A stretch of 64,000 nucleotides of DNA from Desulfosporosinus metallidurans (GTDB lineage Bacteria > Bacillota > Desulfitobacteriia > Desulfitobacteriales > Desulfitobacteriaceae): assembly GCF_001936615.1 (NCBI RefSeq), contig NZ_MLBF01000005.1, positions 62,001 through 126,000 of the forward strand, read 5' to 3'. This document shows, in pieces, positions 45,418-53,251 of the stretch. Within the stretch, counting starts at the first letter, position 1, and every line of letters starts with the position of its first letter. The notes under the pieces were generated by a model that did not search any database, was not told where the DNA came from, and worked only from the letters and a program-made list of their open reading frames with translations. The translations under genes and the position numbers were made by a program.

Positions 45418-45543
45418 ATGAGACTGAATTTATCGTCAAACTTCCTAAAGATATAAAAGATAAAAGCTATGGTTGAAGATAAAATCCTCAGCCATAGCTT
45501 TTTACTTTCTTCTTATTTACCATCTAAAACCTGTTTTCGGCTT
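45418..45543. pseudogene. Remnants of a histidine kinase end and a SHOCT gene end
   Basis: The plus strand at 45420-45476 encodes ETEFIVKLPKDIKDKSYG and a stop, matching the last residues of the kinase at 47135-48523 (TEFIVKLPKEQKESED). The minus strand at 45513-45543 encodes SRKQVLDGK and a stop, matching the end of the SHOCT protein (SRKQDLEGK). A hairpin terminator (about 45463-45502, GCTATGG with CCATAGC) separates them as in the intact locus at 48475-48580. This is a decayed copy of that junction. Confidence 0.8.
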
Positions 45544-45555
45544 CTCCACAGTCTC

Positions 45556-45609
45556 TTCACAATTTTTTCACATTTCATTCATATAACATTCATAACTAAT
45601 GATTATAAT
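45556..45609 (+). promoter_or_regulatory. Four 11-bp-spaced repeats and -10 of the two-component operon
   Basis: TTCACA 45556, TTCACA 45567, TTCATA 45578, TTCATA 45589 in exact 11-base steps, then nine bases, then TATAAT at 45604-45609. Typical OmpR/PhoB-type activation architecture; likely autoregulation. Confidence 0.75.
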
Positions 45610-45719
45610 AGACAGACATGATACAATTAGGATATTATAATATATTAAGAATATGATAACTTAAAAAATGCCTTTGAATCAGGGGCCTCTATTTATTCAT
45701 GAGAAAGGAGAAACTTTAT

Positions 45720-45809
45720 TTGAAAATCTTAATTACAGTTATCATGGTCGTTTTAGGTCTTATCGCGTATCAATCACTACAGCCCGTTAATGGGGAGGAC
45801 ATAAAGTGA
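45720..45809 (+). CDS. 29-residue membrane peptide, coupled to TPR gene
   Basis: TTG start with AAAGGAG upstream; the product is KILITVIMVVLGLIAYQSLQ plus a short polar tail, one membrane-spanning segment. Its TGA overlaps the GTG start of the TPR protein (GTGA), a classic coupling arrangement, which supports real translation. No family recognised; it may be a leader for coupling or a small subunit of the membrane complex. Confidence 0.6.
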   Translation: MKILITVIMVVLGLIAYQSLQPVNGEDIK

Positions 45810-46420
45810 TTAACAAAAATAAAAAAAAACCAATTAAAGCCATAGTTCTTACAATTTTGCTAACCATTTGTTTAGTTGGTGCAGGGGCCGAATATTTCTT
45901 CGGTGGTACTTCTACAATCCCTTCCTCGTCTTCTAGTAACAGTGATTATAATAGCTTTAAAAATCAGGTAAATGCTCTAAACCAACAGTTAAAATCAAAC
46001 CCTAATGATATTTCACTCCAACAGGATTTAGGTAATGCCTATTATGATTTGGCTGCTGTAGCTCAAAATGTTGCACCGACTGAAGCGAGAGAAGATTATA
46101 TGCTAGCGATTAAATACTACCAAAATGTTCTCAATACTAAGCAGGATATCAATGTATTAACGGATATGGCTACTGCGGCCTTCTTTAGTGGGCAAAATGA
46201 TTTGGCCGAAAAAAGCTTTAAAGAAGCCTTGACCCAGAAACCGGATTTTCAACAGGCAATGTTCAATTATGGGGTTTTCCTTTCGGAAGTCAAAAAGGAC
46301 TACTCAACAGCTATTAGTGTCTGGCAGACTGCATTGGACAAAGAACCAAATGGTTCTAATGCTGATCGTCTAAGACAACTTATCCCTCAGGCTAAAGATA
46401 TGCAGGCTAACCAGCAATAA
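45806..46420 (+). CDS. Membrane-anchored TPR-repeat protein
   Basis: Protein of 204 residues starting GTG, with an N-terminal membrane segment (about 10-29), a Ser-rich linker (38-45), and three tetratricopeptide-like repeats (about 50-195; LQQDLGNAYYDLAAVAQ, AIKYYQNVLNTK, AEKSFKEALTQKPDFQQAMF). The repeats face the outside and probably scaffold partners. It precedes a response regulator and kinase by 20 bases, so it may feed into or be part of signal detection. Confidence 0.82.
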   Translation: MINKNKKKPIKAIVLTILLTICLVGAGAEYFFGGTSTIPSSSSSNSDYNSFKNQVNALNQQLKSNPNDISLQQDLGNAYYDLAAVAQNVAPTEAREDYMLAIKYYQNVLNTKQDINVLTDMATAAFFSGQNDLAEKSFKEALTQKPDFQQAMFNYGVFLSEVKKDYSTAISVWQTALDKEPNGSNADRLRQLIPQAKDMQANQQ

Positions 46421-46440
46421 ACAAAGGAGTTTCGAAATCT

Positions 46441-47133
46441 ATGAAGATTTTAGTAGTGGATGATGAGAAAAAAATCACAGCTGTGCTCAAAGCCTATCTC
46501 CAACAAGACGGGTTTCGGGTCAGCACTGCCCTTAACGGTAATGTCGCTCTAACCATGTTTAAAGAAAACCCCTTCGACTTACTCCTCCTTGATTTAATGC
46601 TCCCTGGAATGTCAGGAATAGAGATCTGCCACGAGATCCGCAAAATATCCTCTGTCCCCATTATCATGCTCACCGCTCGAGTCGAAGAAGAGGACCGCAT
46701 CCGAGGATTAAATATCGGTGCAGATGATTACATAACTAAACCCTTTAGCCCTCGTGAAGTGGTCGCCCGTGTCCGAGCCGTTCTACGACGCATTAATAAC
46801 GAAACCTCACCGCTTGCGAACGTGATCTCCTATGATAATGGCCTCACTATTGATAACCTACAATATAAAATTCTGCTTCACGATCAGGAGGTCCATTTAA
46901 CCCCCTCCGAGCATAAGATCCTTGGTGCCTTGGCGAAGCACCCCGGGCGAGTGTTATCTCGAAGTCAGTTGGTGAAAATTGTTCAAGGACACGACTTTGA
47001 TGGAGATGATCGCGTGATTGATGTCCATATTAAGAAGATCCGCCAAAAAATCGAAACCACCCCTAGCGATCCTCAAATCATTCTGACCGTTTTCGGTATC
47101 GGTTACAAGTTTAATCCAAGTGCGGGGGGATAA
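46441..47133 (+). CDS. OmpR/PhoB-family response regulator
   Basis: Complete regulator of 230 residues: receiver with Asp51 phosphoacceptor in LLLDLMLPGMSG, Thr79 and Lys100, and a C-terminal winged helix (about 130-228; HLTPSEHKILGALAKHPGRV, VDVHIKKIRQKIE). The stop is two bases before the kinase start. OmpR-type proteins bind tandem 11-bp repeats, exactly what lies upstream of its operon and of the genes at 49134, 45212 and 30971. Confidence 0.93.
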   Translation: MKILVVDDEKKITAVLKAYLQQDGFRVSTALNGNVALTMFKENPFDLLLLDLMLPGMSGIEICHEIRKISSVPIIMLTARVEEEDRIRGLNIGADDYITKPFSPREVVARVRAVLRRINNETSPLANVISYDNGLTIDNLQYKILLHDQEVHLTPSEHKILGALAKHPGRVLSRSQLVKIVQGHDFDGDDRVIDVHIKKIRQKIETTPSDPQIILTVFGIGYKFNPSAGG

Positions 47134-47134
47134 G

Positions 47135-48523
47135 ATGCGCAAAAAACTATTTATCTCCACGTTGCTCATCGTGCTTATCACCCTAACCTTCAGCATGCTT
47201 TCCGTCCATCTCGTCTTCCAACAACAATTTACTGATTATCTAACCAAAACAAACGAAACAATCTTGGAAGAGTTACCTTCTCGTCTAAGCGCCCTTTATC
47301 TGAGTAAGGGCACTTGGGATCCCGCCTCTCTGAATGAAGTAAGCCAAGCCCTCCCGGTCGGTACAATTGTCACGCTGACTGATCCGAACGGCAAGTTTAT
47401 TGCCACGTTAAACAGCTCTAGGGGAAGCATGATGCAACACGGTCCTGGCGGAATGGGAATGGGAATGTCCTCCTCCCCCATCACAAAATGGAAAACAAAG
47501 ACCATAACTGTGTTTGGACCTCTCGGGACTTTAGCCACTGCACTGGTTCGCTACCCAGCGACCGCCCAGATTCTCAATCCCCAAGATGTCCTCTTCCAAT
47601 CCTCAGTCTTTCGTTCTCTACTTTTTGCTGCAGGCTTAGCGCTTCTATTTGGGATTATCCTCAGTTTCTTCACAAGCCGCCGACTGGTCGCTCCGTTGAA
47701 GCGTTTAATGCAAGCCGCCGAACGTATCGGTCAGGGACACCTTGATGAACACATTTCCCTTCGTTCTAAAGACGAGGTAGGGCAATTGGCGAATGCTTTT
47801 AACACAATGGCCCACAATTTGGAACGTCAAGAGACTCTCCGCAAACAATTCACCGCCGATATCGCCCATGAGCTTCGTACACCTTTAACCTCGATCAAAA
47901 GTTATATTGAAGCCTTCCAAGACGGCGTCCTTCCTGCCGATCAAGAAAATCTTTCCTCCATTCATGAGGAAATTGACCGCTTAGTAGACCTGTCCAACGA
48001 CCTTAAAGACTTAAACGTGGCGGAAATGGGCGCTTTAAAGCTAAACTTAGGACCTGTGAACTTAAACCACCTTCTTGAAAAAATCATCCATAGCCTCCAT
48101 CCGCTCATCCAAGAAAAGGAATTGACTCTGAATTTGAACGCTCCAGAAGAACCCGTGACTACGTCCGGAGATGAGCGCCTTCTCACCCGCCTCTTTTACA
48201 ATCTAGTTCACAATGCCTATCAGTACACGGAAAACGGCGGTCTGGTATCCGTCACACTTACGCAAACATCAAATGTTACAGAAGTCCGAATCCTAAACAC
48301 AGGTATCGGCATCTCTGAAGAAGATCTCCCTTTTATATTCGAGCGCTTTTATCGTACTGACAAATCTCGAACACGTGAGACCGGGGGAACCGGAATTGGT
48401 CTGGCTCTGGTTCATCAGATCACGGCCCTTCATCAAGGCAACATCACCGTACAGAGTAAAGTCGGGCAAGCGACTGAATTTATTGTTAAACTTCCTAAAG
48501 AGCAAAAAGAGAGTGAGGATTAA
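47135..48523 (+). CDS. Sensor histidine kinase with Met-rich extracytoplasmic loop
   Basis: Membrane kinase of 462 residues: two membrane helices (about 5-28 and 160-182) enclose an outer sensor domain. This is followed by HAMP (about 182-234), HisKA with His245 in ADIAHELRTPLTS, and HATPase with NLVHNAYQYTENGG, GIGISEEDLPFIF and GGTGIGLAL. The sensor loop contains SMMQHGPGGMGMGMSSSP (about 98-115), reminiscent of methionine-rich copper/silver-binding segments; the flanking secreted proteins share similar Gly/Met runs. ATG at 47135 has GGGGGG upstream. Signal is inferred to be a soft metal or envelope redox state. Confidence 0.93.
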   Translation: MRKKLFISTLLIVLITLTFSMLSVHLVFQQQFTDYLTKTNETILEELPSRLSALYLSKGTWDPASLNEVSQALPVGTIVTLTDPNGKFIATLNSSRGSMMQHGPGGMGMGMSSSPITKWKTKTITVFGPLGTLATALVRYPATAQILNPQDVLFQSSVFRSLLFAAGLALLFGIILSFFTSRRLVAPLKRLMQAAERIGQGHLDEHISLRSKDEVGQLANAFNTMAHNLERQETLRKQFTADIAHELRTPLTSIKSYIEAFQDGVLPADQENLSSIHEEIDRLVDLSNDLKDLNVAEMGALKLNLGPVNLNHLLEKIIHSLHPLIQEKELTLNLNAPEEPVTTSGDERLLTRLFYNLVHNAYQYTENGGLVSVTLTQTSNVTEVRILNTGIGISEEDLPFIFERFYRTDKSRTRETGGTGIGLALVHQITALHQGNITVQSKVGQATEFIVKLPKEQKESED

Positions 48524-48538
48524 ATCCTCACTCCTTTT
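48511..48538. terminator. Terminator between kinase and SHOCT genes
   Basis: GAGTGAGGAT (48511-48520) pairs with ATCCTCACTC (48524-48533), followed by CTTTT; overlaps the kinase stop codon and serves both convergent genes. Confidence 0.8.
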
Positions 48539-48548
48539 AACTTTCTAC

Positions 48549-48818
48549 TCATTTACCCTCTAAATCCTGTTTCCGACTTTGATATTCGGCGGAATCTATC
48601 TCCCCACGTGCATAGCGTTCACGGAGGATATCCATACCACTCTGATTACTAAGTGCTCCTGTCCGAACCTGCGGGGTAGAACGACGAAATACATAGATAC
48701 CTAGCAAAACAATAGCAAACCCCATGATCAGAGGCATTAACATACCCATCCAACCATAAATACCATTTCCATAACCCCATCCACCCATCATGTAATTGTT
48801 ACCCCAATGCCCCATCAT
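48549..48818 (-). CDS. SHOCT-domain small membrane protein
   Basis: Protein of 89 residues: a Met/Gly/Trp/Tyr-rich N-terminus (MMGHWGNNYMMGGWGYGNG), one membrane helix (about 25-44) and a C-terminal SHOCT motif (DILRERYARGEIDSAEYQSR). SHOCT segments are short oligomerisation modules. The Met/His-rich N-terminus faces outside and may bind metal, like the kinase loop and the DUF2680 proteins nearby. Convergent with the kinase gene. Confidence 0.85.
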   Translation of the reverse strand: MMGHWGNNYMMGGWGYGNGIYGWMGMLMPLIMGFAIVLLGIYVFRRSTPQVRTGALSNQSGMDILRERYARGEIDSAEYQSRKQDLEGK

Positions 48819-49028
48819 ATAAATTCCCCCTTTGAGCTACAGCTTCATTTCGCTTGGTTTTGCTGTTTCTCTATGGCCTTAGTGTATATCTCGGATAAGA
48901 AAAACCCATGAATAATTTGTGAATTTCTTATGAAGAAGGAGCCCTGATTTATTAATCAGAGTACTTTCTTGATCAAATGGCCAAAACATCATATGAACAA
49001 CTCATTAAAGCTCTGTGAATCTCTGATC

Positions 49029-49087
49029 TTCACTGTCTTTTCACACTTCATTCATCTGAAATTCATAACCTTTGTTTATACTATAAT
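49029..49087 (+). promoter_or_regulatory. Four 11-bp-spaced repeats upstream of DUF2680 gene
   Basis: TTCACT 49029, TTCACA 49040, TTCATC 49051, TTCATA 49062 at exact 11-base steps; nine bases later TATACT (49077), with TATAAT at 49082. Same layout as upstream of the two-component operon, so likely a direct target of that regulator. Confidence 0.75.
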
Positions 49088-49133
49088 TGCCCCGGTTTAG
49101 ATTATTATAATATTTTAAGGAGGTCATGTCTTA

Positions 49134-49625
49134 ATGAAAAAGAAACTTGCCGCTGGGATCCTCACTGCATCCCTCTTGATCGGTGGAGCCACAACAGCCT
49201 TTGCGGCTACCGATTCAACAGCCCTCACTGACATCAAAGCTCTGTACCAACAAACGTTTGGCATTCAGAAACAAATCCTGCAGAAAGAAGTTGAGTCTGG
49301 CGCAGTAACCCAAGACCAAGCTAATTCTATCCAGAGCATGATGGATCTTCGTCAAAAATACCAAGAGCAAGCACTAGATAGCGGGCAGATCATGGGCCCA
49401 GGCATGGGTGGAATGGGTCGTCATGGCTACATGGGCACCACTGGTCAGCCACTTACGGCGGACCAGCAAAAGGCCTTGAATGATTTCATGGCACAACGCC
49501 TAAAACTGCAACAAGATGCCCTTGCCAACGGCACCCTTGTTCCTGGCATGGGAATGGGCGGCTACGGACGCTGGGGCGGCTACGTACCTAGCACAGTTCC
49601 CGCGCCTGCCACGAGCACCAACTAA
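49134..49625 (+). CDS. Secreted DUF2680-family Gly/Met-rich protein
   Basis: Exported protein of 163 residues: signal peptide MKKKLAAGILTASLLIGG..AFA, DUF2680 helices (LYQQTFGIQKQILQKEVESG, MMDLRQKYQEQALDSGQ), then Gly/Met-rich linkers (GPGMGGMGRHGYMG, PGMGMGGYGRWGGY). It is a shorter paralogue of the 27603-28217 product, with one instead of two TxDQxKA blocks. Expression is probably under the adjacent Met-rich sensor kinase system. May chelate metals in the envelope; function not established. Confidence 0.85.
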   Translation: MKKKLAAGILTASLLIGGATTAFAATDSTALTDIKALYQQTFGIQKQILQKEVESGAVTQDQANSIQSMMDLRQKYQEQALDSGQIMGPGMGGMGRHGYMGTTGQPLTADQQKALNDFMAQRLKLQQDALANGTLVPGMGMGGYGRWGGYVPSTVPAPATSTN

Positions 49626-49684
49626 CCCACACTTCTAACCGGGGCCAACCTTTTTACTTAATTTCTGAATATCTCACTTATTTT

Positions 49685-49709
49685 ATCCCTTGAGTCTTTC
49701 TCAAGGGAT
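49685..49709 (+). terminator. Terminator after the DUF2680 gene
   Basis: ATCCCTTGAG and CTCAAGGGAT form a 10-bp stem with a 5-base loop, 60 bases past the stop. From here to 49987 no gene is seen. Confidence 0.65.
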
Positions 49710-49987
49710 ACTTATTATCCACCTGTATTGATTTCCTCACTTTTTTCGGTTACCCAACCATAGGGAGCTCTTTATTATTGCAAGCAAAAAATGGCCTCAG
49801 CGAAAATGGGGTCTCAAATTAAACTACAAGTGGATCCTTTTTTCATTATCGTACAAAGCGTTGACACACCGAGCATAAACACTTTCCCTTAAAGTCTAGA
49901 GTTGCAATAATTTCAGACCTAGTAAAATGTGAATATCGCAACTCGCAGATATTTGATAATATAATTTTGAATGTAGGGTATAAAAAC

Positions 49988-51151
49988 ATGAAAAAAAAAG
50001 AAATGTATGATTGTCTTGTCGTCGGTTGCGGCATAGCAGGCACAGTTATAGCGCGTGAACTTGCTGAACGGGCAGGTAAAAAAGTGCTGATCCTTGAGAT
50101 GTGCGACCATATAAGCGGGAATGCTTATGATCTTCTCAGTGAGAGCGGAATTTTTGTACATCAATTTGGCCCTCATATCTTTCATACGGACAGCAAAAGA
50201 GTCTTCGATTATCTCTCTCGGTTCACACAATGGCGGAATTACTCCCACGAGGTAGTGGGCGATATACACGGGCAGCTAATGCCAATTCCTTTTAATCTAA
50301 ATTCGCTTCATTTGGCCTTTGAGCCTTGCAAAGCAGCGCGTATAGAGCAAAAGCTGATCGCCATCTATGGCCTCGGAAGCAAGGTACCCATCTTGGATCT
50401 TCGCCAACAGCCCGATACAGAACTTGCGGAAATCGCGGATTTCATATACAACAACATCTTTTTATATTACACGCAAAAGCAATGGGGACTGGCTCCCGAC
50501 GAAATCGATTCTTTGGTTACCGCCCGCGTCCCTGTATTTATCTCATATGATAACCGCTACTTTCAGGACACTTATCAGGGTATCCCTGCCAAGAGCTATA
50601 CTTCACTCTTCGAGCACATGTTAAATCACCCCAATATAGAGCTCAAACTTAATTCCGATGCTCGCAGGCTGCTCCGGCTGGAATCCGGGGAAGTGTTTTT
50701 TGACGGTTCCCCGTTCAACGGCACCGTAATATACTCAGGACCGGTAGACGAACTGTTTGACTGCCGGTACGGGCACCTGCCGTACCGGACTTTAGATTTT
50801 GTCTTTGAAACACACAATACTACATGGTACCAGCCCAAGGGGACTGTGAATTATCCTGTTGACCGCGAATATACCCGTATAACCGAATTCAAACACCTCA
50901 CTGGACAGGCTCTGGACGGACGAACTACTATAGTCAAAGAATATCCACGGGCCTATACGGGCGCTGACAGCGAGACCCCCTATTACCCAATCCAAAATCC
51001 TGAAAATCTCACCCTTTATGAGCGATACCGGAAACTTACCGACGAATTTCCACAATTCCACTTACTGGGCAGGCTTGCGGAGTACAAATACTACAACATG
51101 GACGCCATAGTTAAGAAGGCTTTGGAGCTTGCCGACACCTTAATAAAGTAA
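49988..51151 (+). CDS. glf: UDP-galactopyranose mutase
   Basis: FAD-dependent enzyme of 387 residues converting UDP-galactopyranose to UDP-galactofuranose in the cytosol. The N-terminal dinucleotide fold is CLVVGCGIAGTVIARELAE, followed by the GLF motifs QFGPHIFHTD and FTQWRNYSHEV, and the C-terminal GRLAEYKYYNMD. ATG at 49988 is chosen since it begins MKKKEMYDC directly before the FAD motif; an ATG seven codons earlier is possible. The ribosome site is weak. First gene of a glycan locus. Confidence 0.92.
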   Translation: MKKKEMYDCLVVGCGIAGTVIARELAERAGKKVLILEMCDHISGNAYDLLSESGIFVHQFGPHIFHTDSKRVFDYLSRFTQWRNYSHEVVGDIHGQLMPIPFNLNSLHLAFEPCKAARIEQKLIAIYGLGSKVPILDLRQQPDTELAEIADFIYNNIFLYYTQKQWGLAPDEIDSLVTARVPVFISYDNRYFQDTYQGIPAKSYTSLFEHMLNHPNIELKLNSDARRLLRLESGEVFFDGSPFNGTVIYSGPVDELFDCRYGHLPYRTLDFVFETHNTTWYQPKGTVNYPVDREYTRITEFKHLTGQALDGRTTIVKEYPRAYTGADSETPYYPIQNPENLTLYERYRKLTDEFPQFHLLGRLAEYKYYNMDAIVKKALELADTLIK

Positions 51152-51210
51152 TGAGTTTAGTCTTCTTATTTTATTTTTTGCCGACTCAAAGCTTCAGATC
51201 GGAGGAAAGA

Positions 51211-52230
51211 TTGAAAATAATTACATTTACCGTACCCTGTTACAATTCAGCGGCTTATATGGAACGCTGCATCAATACACTTCTTCCGTGCGGAAATGAT
51301 GTGGAAGTTATTATTGTCAATGACGGTTCTACCGACGACACCGGAAAGATTGCCGATAACTATGCCTCGCAATACCCTGATATAGTACGGGTGATCCATC
51401 AAGAAAACGGAGGACATGGCGAAGCGGTCAATACCGGCCTAGAGAACGCTTCCGGTCTATATTTTAAAGTGGTCGATTCAGACGACTGGGTCGATGGCCC
51501 GGGTATGATCGAGGTGCTGCAAACCCTTAAAACGTTCGTGGGTGGCAACTCTGCTCCCGATATGCTGGTATGCAACTATATCTATGAAAAGCTGCTGGAA
51601 GGGACCAGGCACGTCATTAATTATAGCAATGTCTTTCCCCGCAATCAGATGTTCGGTTGGGATGACATGAGGAGGTTTCCTCCCTGGAAATATCTTCTGA
51701 TGCATTCGTTGATTTACAGAACACAACTGCTGCATGAATGTGGCCTTAAATTGCCAAAGCATACCTTTTATGTGGACAATATTTTTGTTTACCAGCCACT
51801 GCCTTTTGTGAAAACTATTTACTATCTGGATGTGGACCTTTACCATTATTTTATCGGGCGGGAAGACCAATCTGTCAATGAAAGTGTCATGATAAAAAGA
51901 ATTGACCAGCAGATCCTAGTAACTCGCATCATGATAGGATGTCACAGTCTCCCCGGGAGCATACCCAGCAAAAAGCTGTCCAGCTATATGCTTAGCCATT
52001 TGGCTATGATGATGATAATTTGCACCGTATTCTTAAGAATTTCTGGCACAAAAGAAGACAATAAGAAGGAAAAAGAGCTATGGACCTTTCTTTTAAGTTG
52101 CGACAACGGTCTGTATGGGCATGCAAGCAGCAGGTTTTTGAGAATGGTTGCAAACCTGCCCGGAAGTTCCGGCAACAAAATCACCGTCCGATTATATAAC
52201 ATAGCCCGCAAAGTCTATAAATTTAATTGA
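51211..52230 (+). CDS. Family 2 glycosyltransferase
   Basis: GT-A fold glycosyltransferase of 339 residues. It opens KIITFTVPCYNSAAYMERCI, with the nucleotide-sugar DxD region VVDSDDWVDG and the conserved DGSTDDTG. The C-terminal 130 residues are helical and lack a clear membrane span. TTG at 51211 with GGAGGAAAGA is the likely start; an ATG at 51151 overlapping the glf stop (TAATG) would add 20 residues not typical of the family. Close paralogue of the product at 53252-54274. May add galactofuranose or another sugar to a lipid-linked glycan. Confidence 0.88.
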   Translation: MKIITFTVPCYNSAAYMERCINTLLPCGNDVEVIIVNDGSTDDTGKIADNYASQYPDIVRVIHQENGGHGEAVNTGLENASGLYFKVVDSDDWVDGPGMIEVLQTLKTFVGGNSAPDMLVCNYIYEKLLEGTRHVINYSNVFPRNQMFGWDDMRRFPPWKYLLMHSLIYRTQLLHECGLKLPKHTFYVDNIFVYQPLPFVKTIYYLDVDLYHYFIGREDQSVNESVMIKRIDQQILVTRIMIGCHSLPGSIPSKKLSSYMLSHLAMMMIICTVFLRISGTKEDNKKEKELWTFLLSCDNGLYGHASSRFLRMVANLPGSSGNKITVRLYNIARKVYKFN

Positions 52231-52287
52231 CCCGTGACAATGAAAGAAAACAGATCTACCGAATCTTTGGACCAAGGGAGCAAATGA

Positions 52288-53244
52288 ATGCCCACTAAAA
52301 CAAAACTAAAGCTGTTCATAGGTATAATCATCACAGCTGTCATTGTTTATTACTCGATTGGAGCGCTCAAAGGCCTGCATGTGGGCGAGCTTTTCCATGC
52401 TCACATCAATTGGGGCCTTGCGCTGGTTTCAGTCGCTATCTTTGTGTATGCAAACTATATTCGCGGACTTGCCTATACACGGGGTATTGACCGGGACATG
52501 GACAGAATGACAGCTCTCCAAATCGTGGGTATAGGGCATGCTGCTAACATGGTTTTGCCGTTCCATGTCGGAGAGGGGCTGCGGGCGGCTTTTTTCCCGA
52601 GGGGATACAGTGCCATAAAGATTACAAACCTGCTGATTATTCCGGCCTTCGCAGATTTCGCTGCAATTATGATCCTTTCACTCTCCGCAGTTCCCTTTGC
52701 CGGATTTACGGACCAAAATTTGTTAAAAGCCCTGTGGATTCTTACCTTTCTCTGTATTGCGGCGTTTATATTGTTCGTGATTCTCATCTTTTTTCTTCCG
52801 CGACTTCGCAGTTATCTCAGTGAGTATTTAAATGTTGACACTGTGAAAATGATGAATTGGGTGCTCCTTTCATGGATTATACTACTCGTGTCGACATGGA
52901 TTGGGCTTGTGGCCTTCGGCTTCCCATGGGTGGCGTCCATTCGCATGTCGCTTGCCGTATTTGCCGCCACCAATATCATCAATTTTATACCGGCCACGCC
53001 AGGGGCCATCGGCCTTTTTGAATACGGGACAATTCTGGGCCTTGGGGGTCTGGGAATTGATCCAACCACAGCGCTGTCAGCGAGCTTGCTGTTGCACCTG
53101 ATACAGTATGCAGCACTCCTGCCCCTAGGAAGTTACCTATACATTAAATCCCTTCACGGGCAATACGGAGAAGCGCTCGGGAACATGTGGCACACGAATC
53201 AGCAGAAGGACACTAAATCGATTAAACTAAAACGGACAAAATGA
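52288..53244 (+). CDS. Flippase-like / LPG-synthase-TM-family membrane protein
   Basis: Membrane protein of 318 residues with about eight segments of the lysylphosphatidylglycerol-synthase transmembrane (UPF0104, flippase-like) family. Recognisable are VLPFHVGEGLRAAFFP and the late FIPATPGAIGLFEYG motif, both characteristic. Lacks any soluble catalytic domain. Located between two glycosyltransferases, so a role in moving or acting on a lipid-linked sugar is likely. GGGAGC precedes the ATG. Confidence 0.87.
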   Translation: MPTKTKLKLFIGIIITAVIVYYSIGALKGLHVGELFHAHINWGLALVSVAIFVYANYIRGLAYTRGIDRDMDRMTALQIVGIGHAANMVLPFHVGEGLRAAFFPRGYSAIKITNLLIIPAFADFAAIMILSLSAVPFAGFTDQNLLKALWILTFLCIAAFILFVILIFFLPRLRSYLSEYLNVDTVKMMNWVLLSWIILLVSTWIGLVAFGFPWVASIRMSLAVFAATNIINFIPATPGAIGLFEYGTILGLGGLGIDPTTALSASLLLHLIQYAALLPLGSYLYIKSLHGQYGEALGNMWHTNQQKDTKSIKLKRTK

Positions 53245-53251
53245 AGCTAAT

